From DASRIA01 sp038203635 (GTDB lineage Bacteria; Actinomycetota; Thermoleophilia; Solirubrobacterales; JBBDJG01), in the NCBI GenBank assembly GCA_038203635.1, contig JBBRDT010000005.1:1-63141 (forward strand): a DNA stretch of 63,141 nucleotides. The letters are read 5' to 3'. Numbering within the stretch: the first letter of the stretch is position 1; each line of letters starts with the position of its first letter. Position numbers and translations under genes: made by a program. The notes under the pieces are model-generated. The model saw only the letters and a list, made by a program, of their open reading frames with translations. It searched no databases and was not told the origin of the DNA. Positions 23,294 to 31,665 of this stretch are shown piece after piece.

Positions 23294-24529
23294 CTAGCCG
23301 GCCGCAGCGAGCTCCAGATAGGGCGCGATACGGTCCGCCACCCGGTCCCACGTATGCGATGAGACCACGGCGGCGTGACCGGCGCGCCCCATCCGCTCCG
23401 CGTCCGTCGGCCGGCTCAGCACGTCGATCAGCGCTCGTGCCAGCGGCTCCGGCTCGCCGGTCGGGACGACCGTGCCGGTCTCGCCGTCGACGATGATCTC
23501 CGGGATGCCGCCCGAGTCGGTCCCCACACACGGCAGCCCGTGTCCCATCGCTTCGCGCAGCACGTTCGGATAAGGGTCGAAGACCGACGGCAGCACGAAC
23601 GCCGACGCGCGGCGGTACAGGTCCGCAAGCGCGTCGCGGTCGGACATGTAACCGAGCCACCGCACTCCGGACGGTAGGTCGACGCCCGGGCCGCTCTTCG
23701 GGCCCACCACCCACAGCTCCGCCTCGGGCAGCTCGCGCGCGACGATCTTCCACGCGTCGAGGAGGTTGGGGCCGCCCTTGCGTGCGAACTGGATGCCGAC
23801 GAAGAGCGCTGCCTGCGAGTCCCAGCTGCGGGGAGGCAGCTCCGGCTCGTAGATGGCCGTACCGAACCCGACGCGCACGACGCGCTCGGGGTCACAGCCG
23901 TAGTCGGAGATCATCGCCTCGCGCACGAGGTCGCTGGGCACGAAGACGTAGCGCGCGTCGCGGCAGGTCATCGCCTCGAGCTCCGCCCAGCGGCGCGACT
24001 GCCGCTTGGGCAGCGGGGCCCAGGCGGGGAAGTGGCGCTTGGTGAGCGAGTAGGTGTTGTCGGTGAAGACCGTGTACGGACGCGTCCTGTGTCGCGTGCC
24101 GGGTGCGAACAGCGTCTGGAGCTGGAAGATCACGTCATAGCGCCCGCTCCACGGTCCGAGCTGGCGCTCGATGCTCTCGGTGCGCTGCCGGAAGCGCCAT
24201 CTGTTGAACCCGGCGCGCGCGCGCCAGCCGTCCCGGGTGGGATAGAAATGGGCAAGCGTGTTCACGTAGTCGCCCACGCCCGGCACGGTGGGCTGGACGT
24301 TGCCGACCAGGTCGAACCGGCGGCCGAGCGCGTGGTAGATGGTCGCGAAGCGAGCCGACGTCTGCTCGTCCGCAGGGATCGCCTCGAGGGCCGCGCCAAG
24401 CACGCGCACGTCGCTCGCCGGCGCTCTCGGAAACCTCCCGGGCGATCGCGGGAACCTCCCCGGACGGCTCGGTGACGTGGTCTGCGCGTCGAAGGCGACG
24501 TCGAGCTCGTCGTCGCTCACGTGTGACAT
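23294..24529 (-). CDS. Family 4 (GT-B) glycosyltransferase
   Basis: The C-terminal half carries ALFVGIQFARKGGPNLLDAWKIV, ELWVVGPKSGPGVDLPSGVRWLGYMSD and VLPSVFDPYPNVLREAMGHGLPCVGTD with GGIPEIIVDGETGTVV. This is the usual nucleotide-sugar site. The N-terminus has a short repeated PGRFPR motif not seen in the family. It is the last gene of a minus-strand group with the deacetylase and epimerase. Its TAG stop touches the TAA of the beta-helix gene (23291-23296). Confidence 0.9.
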   Translation of the reverse strand: MSHVSDDELDVAFDAQTTSPSRPGRFPRSPGRFPRAPASDVRVLGAALEAIPADEQTSARFATIYHALGRRFDLVGNVQPTVPGVGDYVNTLAHFYPTRDGWRARAGFNRWRFRQRTESIERQLGPWSGRYDVIFQLQTLFAPGTRHRTRPYTVFTDNTYSLTKRHFPAWAPLPKRQSRRWAELEAMTCRDARYVFVPSDLVREAMISDYGCDPERVVRVGFGTAIYEPELPPRSWDSQAALFVGIQFARKGGPNLLDAWKIVARELPEAELWVVGPKSGPGVDLPSGVRWLGYMSDRDALADLYRRASAFVLPSVFDPYPNVLREAMGHGLPCVGTDSGGIPEIIVDGETGTVVPTGEPEPLARALIDVLSRPTDAERMGRAGHAAVVSSHTWDRVADRIAPYLELAAAG

Positions 24530-24581
24530 GCGCCGGGGGCCAAGAGCATGCGCCGGAGCATATACAGGGTGTCTATTGCAA

Positions 24582-25349
24582 CTATCCGCGTCGCACCGCG
24601 CGGCGGACGCGATCGACCGCGTCCCAGGCGCGCGAGGCGCGCAGGCGCCGCAGAACCGGCGAGACCTTCAGGCGGAACCGGCGGTCGTCGTCGGTGTGGT
24701 AGACGCCGACCCGCGGCCACTCGAGCGGCTGGGCCTCGTGGAATCGCGCGGGGAGCGTGCACGCGGCCTGGTACCCGGCTCGCCCAGCCGCCGCCACGAC
24801 GTCGCCGTCGTAATCCCCGTACGGGTACGCCACGGTGAGGCAGGGACGCCCGATGTGGCGCTCGCACTCCGTCCGCGACACGATCAGCTCACGGTCGAGC
24901 GAATCGATGTCGAGCTCGGTGAGGTGGGGGTGCGAGCACGTGTGGGAGCCGATCTCCCACCCTCCTTCGGCCAGGCGACGCAGCTGTTCCCAGTTCATCG
25001 GCCGCAGCTCGGCCTCGTGCGGGCCGCCGACCCAATGGTCGATGCCGGGCCACGCCATGGGTGTGTCGCGCTCGGGGTAGTCCGTGGGCACGAACACCGT
25101 CCCCACGAGGCCGAGCCGGTCCATGATCGGCTTCGCCAGCTCCAGCACCGATAGATACGCGTCGTCGAAGGTCACCGCGATGGTGCGCTCGCTTTGCTCC
25201 GGCGAGACGGCCTCGCGGAATGTCGCGCCGCGATAGCCGCGATCCACGAGGAGCTTCAGCTGACGCTCGAAGGCCTCGGGTGTGACCGACAGCGGAGCGG
25301 GCCAGGTGGGACTGACCGCGTGGTAGCAGAGGACGAGTACGTCGGCCAC
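24582..25349 (-). CDS. Polysaccharide deacetylase (NodB homology, CE4)
   Basis: The 255-residue protein has the CE4 motifs: VTFDDAY with the catalytic Asp and metal-binding Asp, and GSHTCSHPHL giving the two metal-binding His (H-x3-H). Later it has YPYGDYDGDVV. It begins MADVLVLCYHAVSPTW with no signal peptide, so it may act on a lipid-linked intermediate in the cytoplasm. The GTG at 25349 is preferred because it follows the epimerase stop by eight bases. It should remove N-acetyl groups from hexosamine units. Confidence 0.9.
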   Translation of the reverse strand: MADVLVLCYHAVSPTWPAPLSVTPEAFERQLKLLVDRGYRGATFREAVSPEQSERTIAVTFDDAYLSVLELAKPIMDRLGLVGTVFVPTDYPERDTPMAWPGIDHWVGGPHEAELRPMNWEQLRRLAEGGWEIGSHTCSHPHLTELDIDSLDRELIVSRTECERHIGRPCLTVAYPYGDYDGDVVAAAGRAGYQAACTLPARFHEAQPLEWPRVGVYHTDDDRRFRLKVSPVLRRLRASRAWDAVDRVRRAVRRG

Positions 25350-25357
25350 GGCGACCG

Positions 25358-26338
25358 TCAGTGGCCGGATCGTCTTTGCAGCCGCCGCATGCGCTTCGAC
25401 ATGAACTCGTTGCGCGGAACGGCGAGGCGGAACAGCACCTTGCGCGCGAATGCGTGGTTGCGGCTGCGCCGCGACGCCGCATAGCCGGCGAACCGCTTTG
25501 CCGTGTCGGCAAACTCGGCCCGCGGCGCGATCACGTTCATCGCCTCGAGCTGGCTGGTGTGGAGCGCGTGGTAGAAGGAGCTCGCGACGTTCACGACGGG
25601 ATGCGGGAAGAGGTCGTAGCGCGACCAGTAGCCGGTGTCCCAGCGGTGGAGGTTCGCGGCCAGCATGTCCGCGCCCTGCTCGAAGGCACGCGCGGCCTGC
25701 GCGTCCTGGAGCCCGGCGCCGACGTCGTAGTAGCCCCACAGCGCGAAGATGCCACCGTTCAGCACGAACGAGGGCGGCGTCGTGGGGTACTCCTCAGGCC
25801 ACGGGCGACCGTCGAGCGCCGCCTGAACGCCCCCGGCCTCGGTCGGCAGCGCCATCGCGTGCACGGCGCGCCGCGCGGCCGCGGCGTAGCGCTCGTCGCG
25901 AGTCTCGAGGTAGAGGCGGGTGAGCAGGCTGGCGCCCTCGCCCTGGGCCATCGCGGACGGCCAGCCCGCGGCCAGCTGGAAGGTCTTGGTGTACGGGAGC
26001 CGGTTGAGCCACATCCCGTCGCGCTCGCCCCCCTCGACCTGCTGGGAGAGGGCGTACTCGCCCACGTCCACGGCGTTGCGCAGCCATTGCTCGCCCTCGC
26101 CCGCGACGTAGCGCTCGTAGGCTCCGAGGCCCCACTGGTGCACGCGCACCCACAGCCGGTCCTCAAGCCGGCCGAGCGACTCGTGTGGCCACACGGGCGC
26201 CTCCGCCTTCACGGCCAGGTCGATGTAGTAGCCGCGCACGCCCTCGGGCCCGAAGCGGGTCCCGGCGGGCAGCGAGAAGCTGCTCGCGCTCGAGAAGAAG
26301 TCGGGATAGCTGCGGCTCGGCTGGGTCGTGGAGGTCAT
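25358..26338 (-). CDS. D-glucuronyl C5-epimerase-like protein
   Basis: The 326-residue protein matches the C-terminal catalytic domain of heparosan/heparan glucuronyl C5-epimerases. It shows AAGWPSAMAQGEGASLLTRLY, ERYAAAARRAVHAM, and WPEEYPTTPPSFVLNGGIFALWGYYDV. These cover the tyrosines and the E-E-Y-P motif that bind the uronic acid. The family inverts C5 of GlcA to make IdoA in a polymer or repeat unit. No signal peptide is visible. It shares an operon with the deacetylase. Confidence 0.88.
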   Translation of the reverse strand: MTSTTQPSRSYPDFFSSASSFSLPAGTRFGPEGVRGYYIDLAVKAEAPVWPHESLGRLEDRLWVRVHQWGLGAYERYVAGEGEQWLRNAVDVGEYALSQQVEGGERDGMWLNRLPYTKTFQLAAGWPSAMAQGEGASLLTRLYLETRDERYAAAARRAVHAMALPTEAGGVQAALDGRPWPEEYPTTPPSFVLNGGIFALWGYYDVGAGLQDAQAARAFEQGADMLAANLHRWDTGYWSRYDLFPHPVVNVASSFYHALHTSQLEAMNVIAPRAEFADTAKRFAGYAASRRSRNHAFARKVLFRLAVPRNEFMSKRMRRLQRRSGH

Positions 26339-26374
26339 ACGGGGGTAATGATCGGCCGCCGGGGGCTGGGGCAT

Positions 26375-26380
26375 GATATT
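26375..26380 (+). promoter_or_regulatory. Putative -10 box (GATATT) for a leaderless glycosyltransferase transcript
   Basis: GATATT ends six bases before the ATG at 26387, with no ribosome binding site. The spacing equals that at 15042. The divergent epimerase start is only 48 bases away. Confidence 0.4.
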
Positions 26381-26386
26381 GAGCGC

Positions 26387-27568
26387 ATGTCCCCCCGAAG
26401 CCCGGATGGCAGGCCCGATCGGAGGCAGGACCAAAGGCTGCGGGTGGTGACGCTGGTCGACCGGCTGGGAACGGGCGGCGCCGAGCGCCTCGCGATCCAG
26501 ACCACGACGCGGCTCGACCCCGAGCGCTTCGATCGCACGCTCTGTGCGAGCCGGCGCTTCGACGTGGCCATCTCCAAGGCCCACGTGTCGAACGCGCTCG
26601 CGGACCTGGAGGCGGCCGGCGTGCGGGTGATGGGACTGAAGCGCACCTCGGCGCGACAGGTCTGGGCGTGGTGGCCGCTCTACCGGTTTCTGCGGCGGGA
26701 GCGAGTCGACGTGCTGCACGCGCACAAGTTCGGCTCGAACCTGTGGGGCACCGCGATTGGTCGCCTCGCGCGGGTTCCGGTGATCGTGGCGCACGAGCAC
26801 ACCTGGTCGTATGAAGGGCAGCCGTTACGGAGGTTTGGCGATCGTGAAATCATCGCGCGCGGTTCTTCGACGTTCATCGCGGTGTCGCGCGAGGACCGCC
26901 GGCGCATGATCGAGATCGAGGGCATCGATCCCGAGGACGTGATGTTCATGCCGAACGGGATCCCCGCCCCTCCGCCGCCGACGGGTGCGGATGTGCGCGC
27001 CGAGCTCGGGATCCCCCCGGACACTCCGGTGATCGGCACGGTCAGTGTGATGCGCCCGCAGAAGGCGCTGGATGTGCTGCTGCGCGCGACGCGCACGCTG
27101 GTGGACGAGTTTCCCGCCCTGAAGGTCCTGATCGCGGGCGAGGGGGATACCCGCGAGGCGCTCGAGGAGCTGGTGCGCGAGCTGGGCATCGGCGACAACG
27201 TGCTCTTTCTCGGAGTGCGCACCGACATCCCCGACGTGCTGGCGGCGCTCGACGTCGCGGTCAGCTCGTCCGACTTCGAGGGCAGCCCGCTGTCGGTGAT
27301 GGAGTACATGGAGGCCGCCAGGCCGGTGGTGGCGACCCGTGTCGGCGGAGTCCCCGACCTGATCGACGACGGGGTGCACGGGCTGCTCGTGGAACAGCAG
27401 GACCCGGCCGCGTTCGCTGCCGCCGTCGCGCAACTGCTGCGCGACCCGTCCCGCGCCGCCGAGATGGGACGGCAGGGACAGGAGCGCCGCCGCGCCGAGT
27501 TCGACATCGACGTGATGGTGAAGCGGCTGGAGGAGTTGTATGTGCGGTTGAGGGAAGAAGCGAAATAA
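26387..27568 (+). CDS. Family 4 (GT-B) glycosyltransferase
   Basis: The 393-residue protein begins with the acceptor-side LRVVTLVDRLGTGGAERLAIQ, a classic GT4 opening. It continues with VLHAHKFGSNLWG and VIVAHEHTWS. The donor half has IGTVSVMRPQKALDVLLRA, VLIAGEGDTREALEELV and SSDFEGSPLSVMEYMEAARPVVATRVGGVPDLI. It would add one sugar of the repeat unit. The ATG at 26387 fits this opening; a very long upstream open frame is the shadow of the epimerase gene. Confidence 0.92.
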   Translation: MSPRSPDGRPDRRQDQRLRVVTLVDRLGTGGAERLAIQTTTRLDPERFDRTLCASRRFDVAISKAHVSNALADLEAAGVRVMGLKRTSARQVWAWWPLYRFLRRERVDVLHAHKFGSNLWGTAIGRLARVPVIVAHEHTWSYEGQPLRRFGDREIIARGSSTFIAVSREDRRRMIEIEGIDPEDVMFMPNGIPAPPPPTGADVRAELGIPPDTPVIGTVSVMRPQKALDVLLRATRTLVDEFPALKVLIAGEGDTREALEELVRELGIGDNVLFLGVRTDIPDVLAALDVAVSSSDFEGSPLSVMEYMEAARPVVATRVGGVPDLIDDGVHGLLVEQQDPAAFAAAVAQLLRDPSRAAEMGRQGQERRRAEFDIDVMVKRLEELYVRLREEAK

Positions 27569-27639
27569 GTGCGCCGTGCGCCGTGCGCCGTGCGCAGTAC
27601 AGGGTTTCCGGCGTAACGGCGAACGGCGTAACGGCGTAA
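27569..27639. repeat. Heptamer and octamer tandem repeats filling the intergenic gap
   Basis: GTGCGCC is repeated nearly four times (27569-27595). After a short gap come CGGCGTAA, CGGCGAA, CGGCGTAA and CGGCGTAA (27609-27639). The two arrays fill most of the space between the convergent stops of the glycosyltransferase and the isocitrate dehydrogenase-like gene. Confidence 0.75.
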
Positions 27640-28716
27640 CTACAGCCTGTCGATCACCTCTCGAGTCACCTCTGACGTGCGCGCCGCTGTGGGGTCGTCG
27701 CGCTCCGGTTTGAGGTCATATGTGAGTGTTCGTCCCTCTTTTATGACCGCCGCGATCGCCGCCTCGAGGCGCGCGGCGGCGTCGTCCTCCTCGACGTGGC
27801 GCAGCAGCATCACGCCGGACAGCATCAGCGCGAACGGGTTCGCCCGGTCGTGGCCCGCGTGGCGGGGCGCCGAGCCGTGCACGGCCTCGAACACGGCCGC
27901 CGCGTCCCCGACGTTCGCCCCGGGCGCCATTCCCAGGCCCCCGACGAGCCCCGCGATCACGTCGGAGAGGATGTCGCCGTACATGATCGGCGAGACCAGG
28001 ACGTCGCACTGCTCGGGGTGGGAGACCAGTTGGTGGCACACGTTGTCCACCAGCCGGTCGTCGAACTCGATGTCCGGATAGCTTGCGGCGATCGCCCGAC
28101 AGGCCTCCAGGAAGACGCCGTCGGTGTACCGCATGACCGTGGCCTTGTGCACGGCGGTGACCTTGCGGCGTCCGTTTGCGCGTGCGTACTCGAACGCGCG
28201 CTTTGCGACGCGTGCCGATGCGGGTCCCGACAGCGGCTTCAAGGAGACGCCGGTTTCAGGTGAGAGCTCGACGCCGCGCGTGGCCTGCACGAACCGCCGC
28301 AGCTCCGCGGCGGCCTCCTCGTCGTGGCGATACTCGATCCCCTCGTAGAGGTCCTCCTGGTTCATGCGCACCACCACGACGTTCGTGCCGGGGAACGGCG
28401 AGCGCACACCCGCGTAGTGCTTGCCGGGCCGGATCCCCGCGTACAGGTCGAGCTCCTTGCGCAGCGCGATGTTGAGGGAGCGAAACCCCTTCCCCGCGGG
28501 TGTCGAGGTCGGGCCCTTCAACGCCAGTCCGCGCTCGCTCACCGAGGCGATCGCCCGCTCGAGCAGCGCCGGCCCCTCGCGGGCGTAAGACTCCGCGCCC
28601 ATCTCCTGAACGTCCCACTCGAAGGGCACACCGGTCGCTTCGAGCGCACGCCTGGCCGCCTGGCACACCTCGGGCCCGATGCCGTCGCCCGGAATCAGCG
28701 TCACGCGGTGGGTCAC
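27640..28716 (-). CDS. NAD-type isocitrate/isopropylmalate dehydrogenase family protein
   Basis: The beta-decarboxylating dehydrogenase pattern is complete in 358 residues: VTLIPGDGIGPEVCQAA, the substrate-arginine region FRSLNIALRKELDLYAGIRP, and VTAVHKATVMRYTDGVFLE. Metal aspartates lie in PIMYGDILSDVIAGLVGGLGM, and the adenine site is EAVHGSAPRHAGHDRANPFA. It most resembles NAD-dependent isocitrate dehydrogenases, though tartrate or homoisocitrate specificity cannot be excluded. It interrupts the polysaccharide region. The start is GTG with a -10-like TACCTT seven bases upstream. Confidence 0.88.
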   Translation of the reverse strand: MTHRVTLIPGDGIGPEVCQAARRALEATGVPFEWDVQEMGAESYAREGPALLERAIASVSERGLALKGPTSTPAGKGFRSLNIALRKELDLYAGIRPGKHYAGVRSPFPGTNVVVVRMNQEDLYEGIEYRHDEEAAAELRRFVQATRGVELSPETGVSLKPLSGPASARVAKRAFEYARANGRRKVTAVHKATVMRYTDGVFLEACRAIAASYPDIEFDDRLVDNVCHQLVSHPEQCDVLVSPIMYGDILSDVIAGLVGGLGMAPGANVGDAAAVFEAVHGSAPRHAGHDRANPFALMLSGVMLLRHVEEDDAAARLEAAIAAVIKEGRTLTYDLKPERDDPTAARTSEVTREVIDRL

Positions 28717-28723
28717 GGGTCAC

Positions 28724-28729
28724 AAGGTA
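28724..28729 (-). promoter_or_regulatory. Putative -10 box (TACCTT) for the isocitrate dehydrogenase-like gene
   Basis: On the minus strand TACCTT ends seven bases before the GTG start at 28716. No ribosome binding site is seen, so a leaderless transcript is likely. Confidence 0.45.
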
Positions 28730-28900
28730 CGGCCCTGTACGGGGGAATCCTCTACCCTGGGGCGGCAAAGGATGGCCCCCGAGGATGGCGCCGTGGCAGG
28801 TCCTCCCGCACGGATCTGACCGTCAGGAGCCCAACGCGCTCAAGTGTTCGCGCGCCGTTGGCGAAAACAAGACGAGTACGGCGTCAAATGGAGGTTTCAC

Positions 28901-29629
28901 ATGGTCGGTAAGCCGCAGTCAGCCGAGATGCACCCGGGTCCTGGATTCCGCCTGCGCTATGACATCGAGCGCCCCGATCCGGAAACCGTGTCGGGATTGA
29001 GCCGGCATCAGACGCCGGATATCTCCGACCTGATGAACAGGCTCTACGCGATGGAGCCGGAGATCAGGAACATGACCGACCCGGACCTGCGCCTCGTGGG
29101 CCCGGCCTGCACGGTCAAGGTGTACCCGGGGGACAACCTGATGGTCCACAAGGCCCTCGACGTCGCCCAGCCGGGTGATGTGATCGTCGTGGACACGAGC
29201 TCTTCTTCACTCACCGCCGTGCTCGGCGACCTGGTCTGCACCAAGGCCCGGCACCGCGGCATCGCGGGCTTCATCGTGGACGGCCTCATCCGCGACCTGC
29301 CGGCGATCAAGCGGCTCGGTGACTTCCCCGTGTTCGCGCGGGACGTGACGCCCAAGGGCCCGCTGCACCGCGGCCCGGGCGAGATCGGTTATCCGATCTC
29401 CTGCGGCGGGATCGTCGTCAACCCCGGTGACGTGGTCGTCGCCGACCTGAACGGCGTCGTGATCGTGCCGAAGGACATCTCGGACGAGCTGCTTGCGCGA
29501 CTCGACTCGAAGGCCGCGAAGGAGTCGGACTACGTCACGGCCGTCGCCCGAGGAGACTTCAACAACGACTGGGTCGACGCGATGCTCGAAGCGAGCGGCG
29601 TGGAGGTCCGGCAGCCGGCCAAGCATTAG
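28901..29629 (+). CDS. RraA-family protein (HMG/oxaloacetate aldolase-like)
   Basis: The 242-residue protein has the RraA/HMG-aldolase core: VGPACTVKVYPGDNLMVHKAL, QPGDVIVVDTSSS and GDLVCTKARHRGIAGFIVDGLIRD. That last part carries the catalytic Arg-Asp region. It continues with PISCGGIVVNPGDVVVADLNGVVIVP. Some members cleave 4-hydroxy-4-methyl-2-oxoglutarate or decarboxylate oxaloacetate; others bind RNase E. The ATG at 28901 has a GGAGGT ribosome binding site five bases before it. The leader upstream has a stem pairing CCAACG with CGTTGG. Confidence 0.85.
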   Translation: MVGKPQSAEMHPGPGFRLRYDIERPDPETVSGLSRHQTPDISDLMNRLYAMEPEIRNMTDPDLRLVGPACTVKVYPGDNLMVHKALDVAQPGDVIVVDTSSSSLTAVLGDLVCTKARHRGIAGFIVDGLIRDLPAIKRLGDFPVFARDVTPKGPLHRGPGEIGYPISCGGIVVNPGDVVVADLNGVVIVPKDISDELLARLDSKAAKESDYVTAVARGDFNNDWVDAMLEASGVEVRQPAKH

Positions 29630-29674
29630 CCGCCTCGGCGGTTCAGGGACGACAGCGGCGGGCACGGAGCGCTA

Positions 29675-30940
29675 ATGGCGAAGGTGGCACCACGACACGT
29701 AGGCCGGGCGCGCCAACGCCGGAACCCCCTGCTCTCCGCCACCCGTCCGCCGGCGATCATCCTCGGCGGCGGTGGCACCGCCCTCCCGGTGGCGCGCAGC
29801 CTCGGGGACGCCGGCATCCCGGTGTTCGCACTCGGCAGCGAGCGCGATCCCGTCCGGCACTCGCGGCGCTGCGCGCAGTTCGTGAGCCTCGGGCGTGAGC
29901 CTGGGATGCAGGAGCGCTGGCTCGAGTGGCTGCGCAGCGCACCCGCCGGGTCGGTCGTCCTCCCTTGCGAGGACGAGGGCCTCGACCTGATCGCACGCAA
30001 CCGGGACATGCTGCTGAACCTCGGTCTCGTGCCGTTCGAGGCGAACGACGAGGTGCTGCTCGCGATGCTCGACAAGCACGAGACCTACCGCCTGTGCGCC
30101 CAGCTCGGCATCGAGGCCCCGCTCAGCTTCAACGTGCATATGGAGGGCGACGTCGCGAATGCGCTCGAGCGGATCTCCTACCCCTGTGCGATCAAGCCCG
30201 TCCACTCCCACGAGTTCGTGCGGCACTTTCCCGGCATGAAGGCCTTCGAGGTCGACTCCGAGGTGGCGGCGCGCAATGCGCTGTCCCGCACGGTGGCGCT
30301 GGGGTTGGAGATGATCGTGACGGAGATCATTCCCGGAGCCGACGACCAGTTCTTCTCCTACTACTCCTACATGGACGAGGATGGCCGTCCGCTCCTCCAT
30401 GTGACGAAGCGAAAGCTGCGCCAGTACCCGATCCGGTTCGGATCCGGGTGCTTTCACACAACGAACTGGGATCCCAAATCGGCGGAGCTCGGACTGCGCT
30501 TCTTCGAGGGCGTCGGCCTGCGCGGCCTCGGGAATGTCGAGTTCAAGCGCGACGCGCGCGATGGGCGTCTGAAGCTGATCGAGTGCAACCACCGGTTCAC
30601 GGCTGCCACCGGGCTGCTGCGCGCCGCCGGCGCTGACCTGCCGCTGTTCGTCTACAACAAGCTCACGGACAGGCCGCTGCCGCGGATCGAGGGCTACGAC
30701 ACCGATCTCACCATGTGGTACCCGATGCGCGACGTGCGCGCCTTCCTCGCGTATCGACGCAACGGTGACCTGTCGTTCCGTACCTGGGTGCGCAGCATCA
30801 TGCGCCGCCACCACTATCCGGTCGGCAGCACGTCAGACGCGCGACCCGCCCTGGTGAACTGCCTGCGGGTGGTCAGCCGCCTGCGCGGCCTGCTCGGCCG
30901 CACGCGCGCAAAGCGCGGTCTGAGCAACAACGGGCCCTAG
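29675..30940 (+). CDS. ATP-grasp ligase-like protein
   Basis: The 421-residue protein has a Rossmann-like N-terminus (AIILGGGGTALPVARSLGDAG). An ATP-grasp domain follows, with the ADP-binding lysine in PCAIKPVHSHEFVRH and the metal-site GNVEFKRDARDGRLKLIECNHRF. It resembles carboxylate-amine ligase-type proteins found in surface polysaccharide loci, which join an amino acid or similar acid to an amine or sugar. Substrate is unknown. It follows the RraA-family gene by 45 bases. Two further ATP-grasp genes lie at 32630 and 61736. Confidence 0.82.
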   Translation: MAKVAPRHVGRARQRRNPLLSATRPPAIILGGGGTALPVARSLGDAGIPVFALGSERDPVRHSRRCAQFVSLGREPGMQERWLEWLRSAPAGSVVLPCEDEGLDLIARNRDMLLNLGLVPFEANDEVLLAMLDKHETYRLCAQLGIEAPLSFNVHMEGDVANALERISYPCAIKPVHSHEFVRHFPGMKAFEVDSEVAARNALSRTVALGLEMIVTEIIPGADDQFFSYYSYMDEDGRPLLHVTKRKLRQYPIRFGSGCFHTTNWDPKSAELGLRFFEGVGLRGLGNVEFKRDARDGRLKLIECNHRFTAATGLLRAAGADLPLFVYNKLTDRPLPRIEGYDTDLTMWYPMRDVRAFLAYRRNGDLSFRTWVRSIMRRHHYPVGSTSDARPALVNCLRVVSRLRGLLGRTRAKRGLSNNGP

Positions 30941-30955
30941 GCTCACCCGCGGGCC

Positions 30956-31022
30956 AACTGTCCGGCCTCGCAACCACCCCCTGGGCGCGACGGCGGACAG
31001 TTCAGGCGCGGGGCCCTGAACT
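30956..31022. terminator. Two overlapping, mutually exclusive hairpins between convergent genes
   Basis: AACTGTCCG (30956) pairs with CGGACAGTT (30994-31002). AGTTCAGG (30999) pairs with CCTGAACT (31015-31022). The shared AGTT can join only one stem at a time. The region separates the ATP-grasp gene from the convergent glyoxalase-type gene, three bases before the latter's stop. Termination is the simplest role. Confidence 0.5.
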
Positions 31023-31025
31023 AGT

Positions 31026-31412
31026 TCATTCCGGCTCGGTCATCCACTGCACCAGCTGGATGACCACGCCGTTTGGGTCGGTCACCTGAAAGAACCGTTC
31101 TCCCCACGACTCGGTCTGTATCGGGGTCGTGATCGGCACGCCCTCCTGCTGCAGCCGCGAATACTGCTGGTCGATGTCGTCGACCACGAAGACGACGAGC
31201 AGACCATCCGCTCGGCGGCCGCGCATGCTGTCCGGCTTGAAGCTCTCGAGGCCGGTGCGGAGGTAAACGAGGTTGAAGCCGGTGTCCTCGCGTGATAGCG
31301 AGGCGAAGCCATCCCCGGCCATGTCCTCGTTGAAGCCGAAGTGCTCCTTGACCAAGTTCGCCGATGCGGCCGGGTCATCGACGTTCAACGAGATTGCGGA
31401 GGCAGTGATCAA
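31026..31412 (-). CDS. VOC (glyoxalase/bleomycin-resistance) family protein
   Basis: The 128-residue protein shows the paired beta-alpha-beta-beta-beta units of the VOC fold: ISLNVDDPAASANLVKEHFGF, then VVFVVDDIDQQYSRLQQEGVPI, and a C-terminal FFQVTDPNGVVIQLVQW with the usual metal-site Glu replaced by Gln. That replacement argues for binding or an altered metal site, not classical glyoxalase activity. The TTG start has an AGGAG site about eight bases before it. Function is unknown. Confidence 0.85.
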   Translation of the reverse strand: MITASAISLNVDDPAASANLVKEHFGFNEDMAGDGFASLSREDTGFNLVYLRTGLESFKPDSMRGRRADGLLVVFVVDDIDQQYSRLQQEGVPITTPIQTESWGERFFQVTDPNGVVIQLVQWMTEPE

Positions 31413-31477
31413 GGGAGGGCTCCTCAGTCGAGTGCAGCCGGCCGCGTACCCTACGTGACCTCGTACGACGAGCTACA

Positions 31478-31528
31478 CGAACTTTGGCTCGTGCGTTCCA
31501 CCCCTCGGAACGGAAACGCCAAAGTTCG
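31478..31528. repeat. Dispersed hairpin element B (shares CGAACTTTGGCTC core)
   Basis: CGAACTTTGGC (31478-31488) pairs perfectly with GCCAAAGTTCG (31518-31528), enclosing CGTTCC (31494) and GGAACG (31507). The segment from CGAACTTTGGCTC to TCGGAA matches element A at 17259 except at the inner stem, where both sides change together. It lies in the 253-base gap before the oxygenase gene's end. Confidence 0.6.
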
Positions 31529-31604
31529 GTGTGCGACGGGCAGAAGCGCCTTTGCGGACCCCCCGGCGCCCGTTGCTCCTACCGGAGAACCGCCCCACAA
31601 CCAC

Positions 31605-31645
31605 CGCGGCAGTCTGAGGAGCGGGTCGCCCCTCAGACTGCCGCG
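31605..31645 (-). terminator. Perfect 15-bp GC-rich hairpin
   Basis: CGCGGCAGTCTGAGG (31605-31619) pairs perfectly with CCTCAGACTGCCGCG (31631-31645) around an 11-base loop. It lies 20 bases beyond the stop of the minus-strand oxygenase gene, where the operon from 36837 would end. There is no T tract, so it would act as a GC-type terminator. Confidence 0.65.
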
Positions 31646-31665
31646 TACTGCTCGAAGAGGGACTG

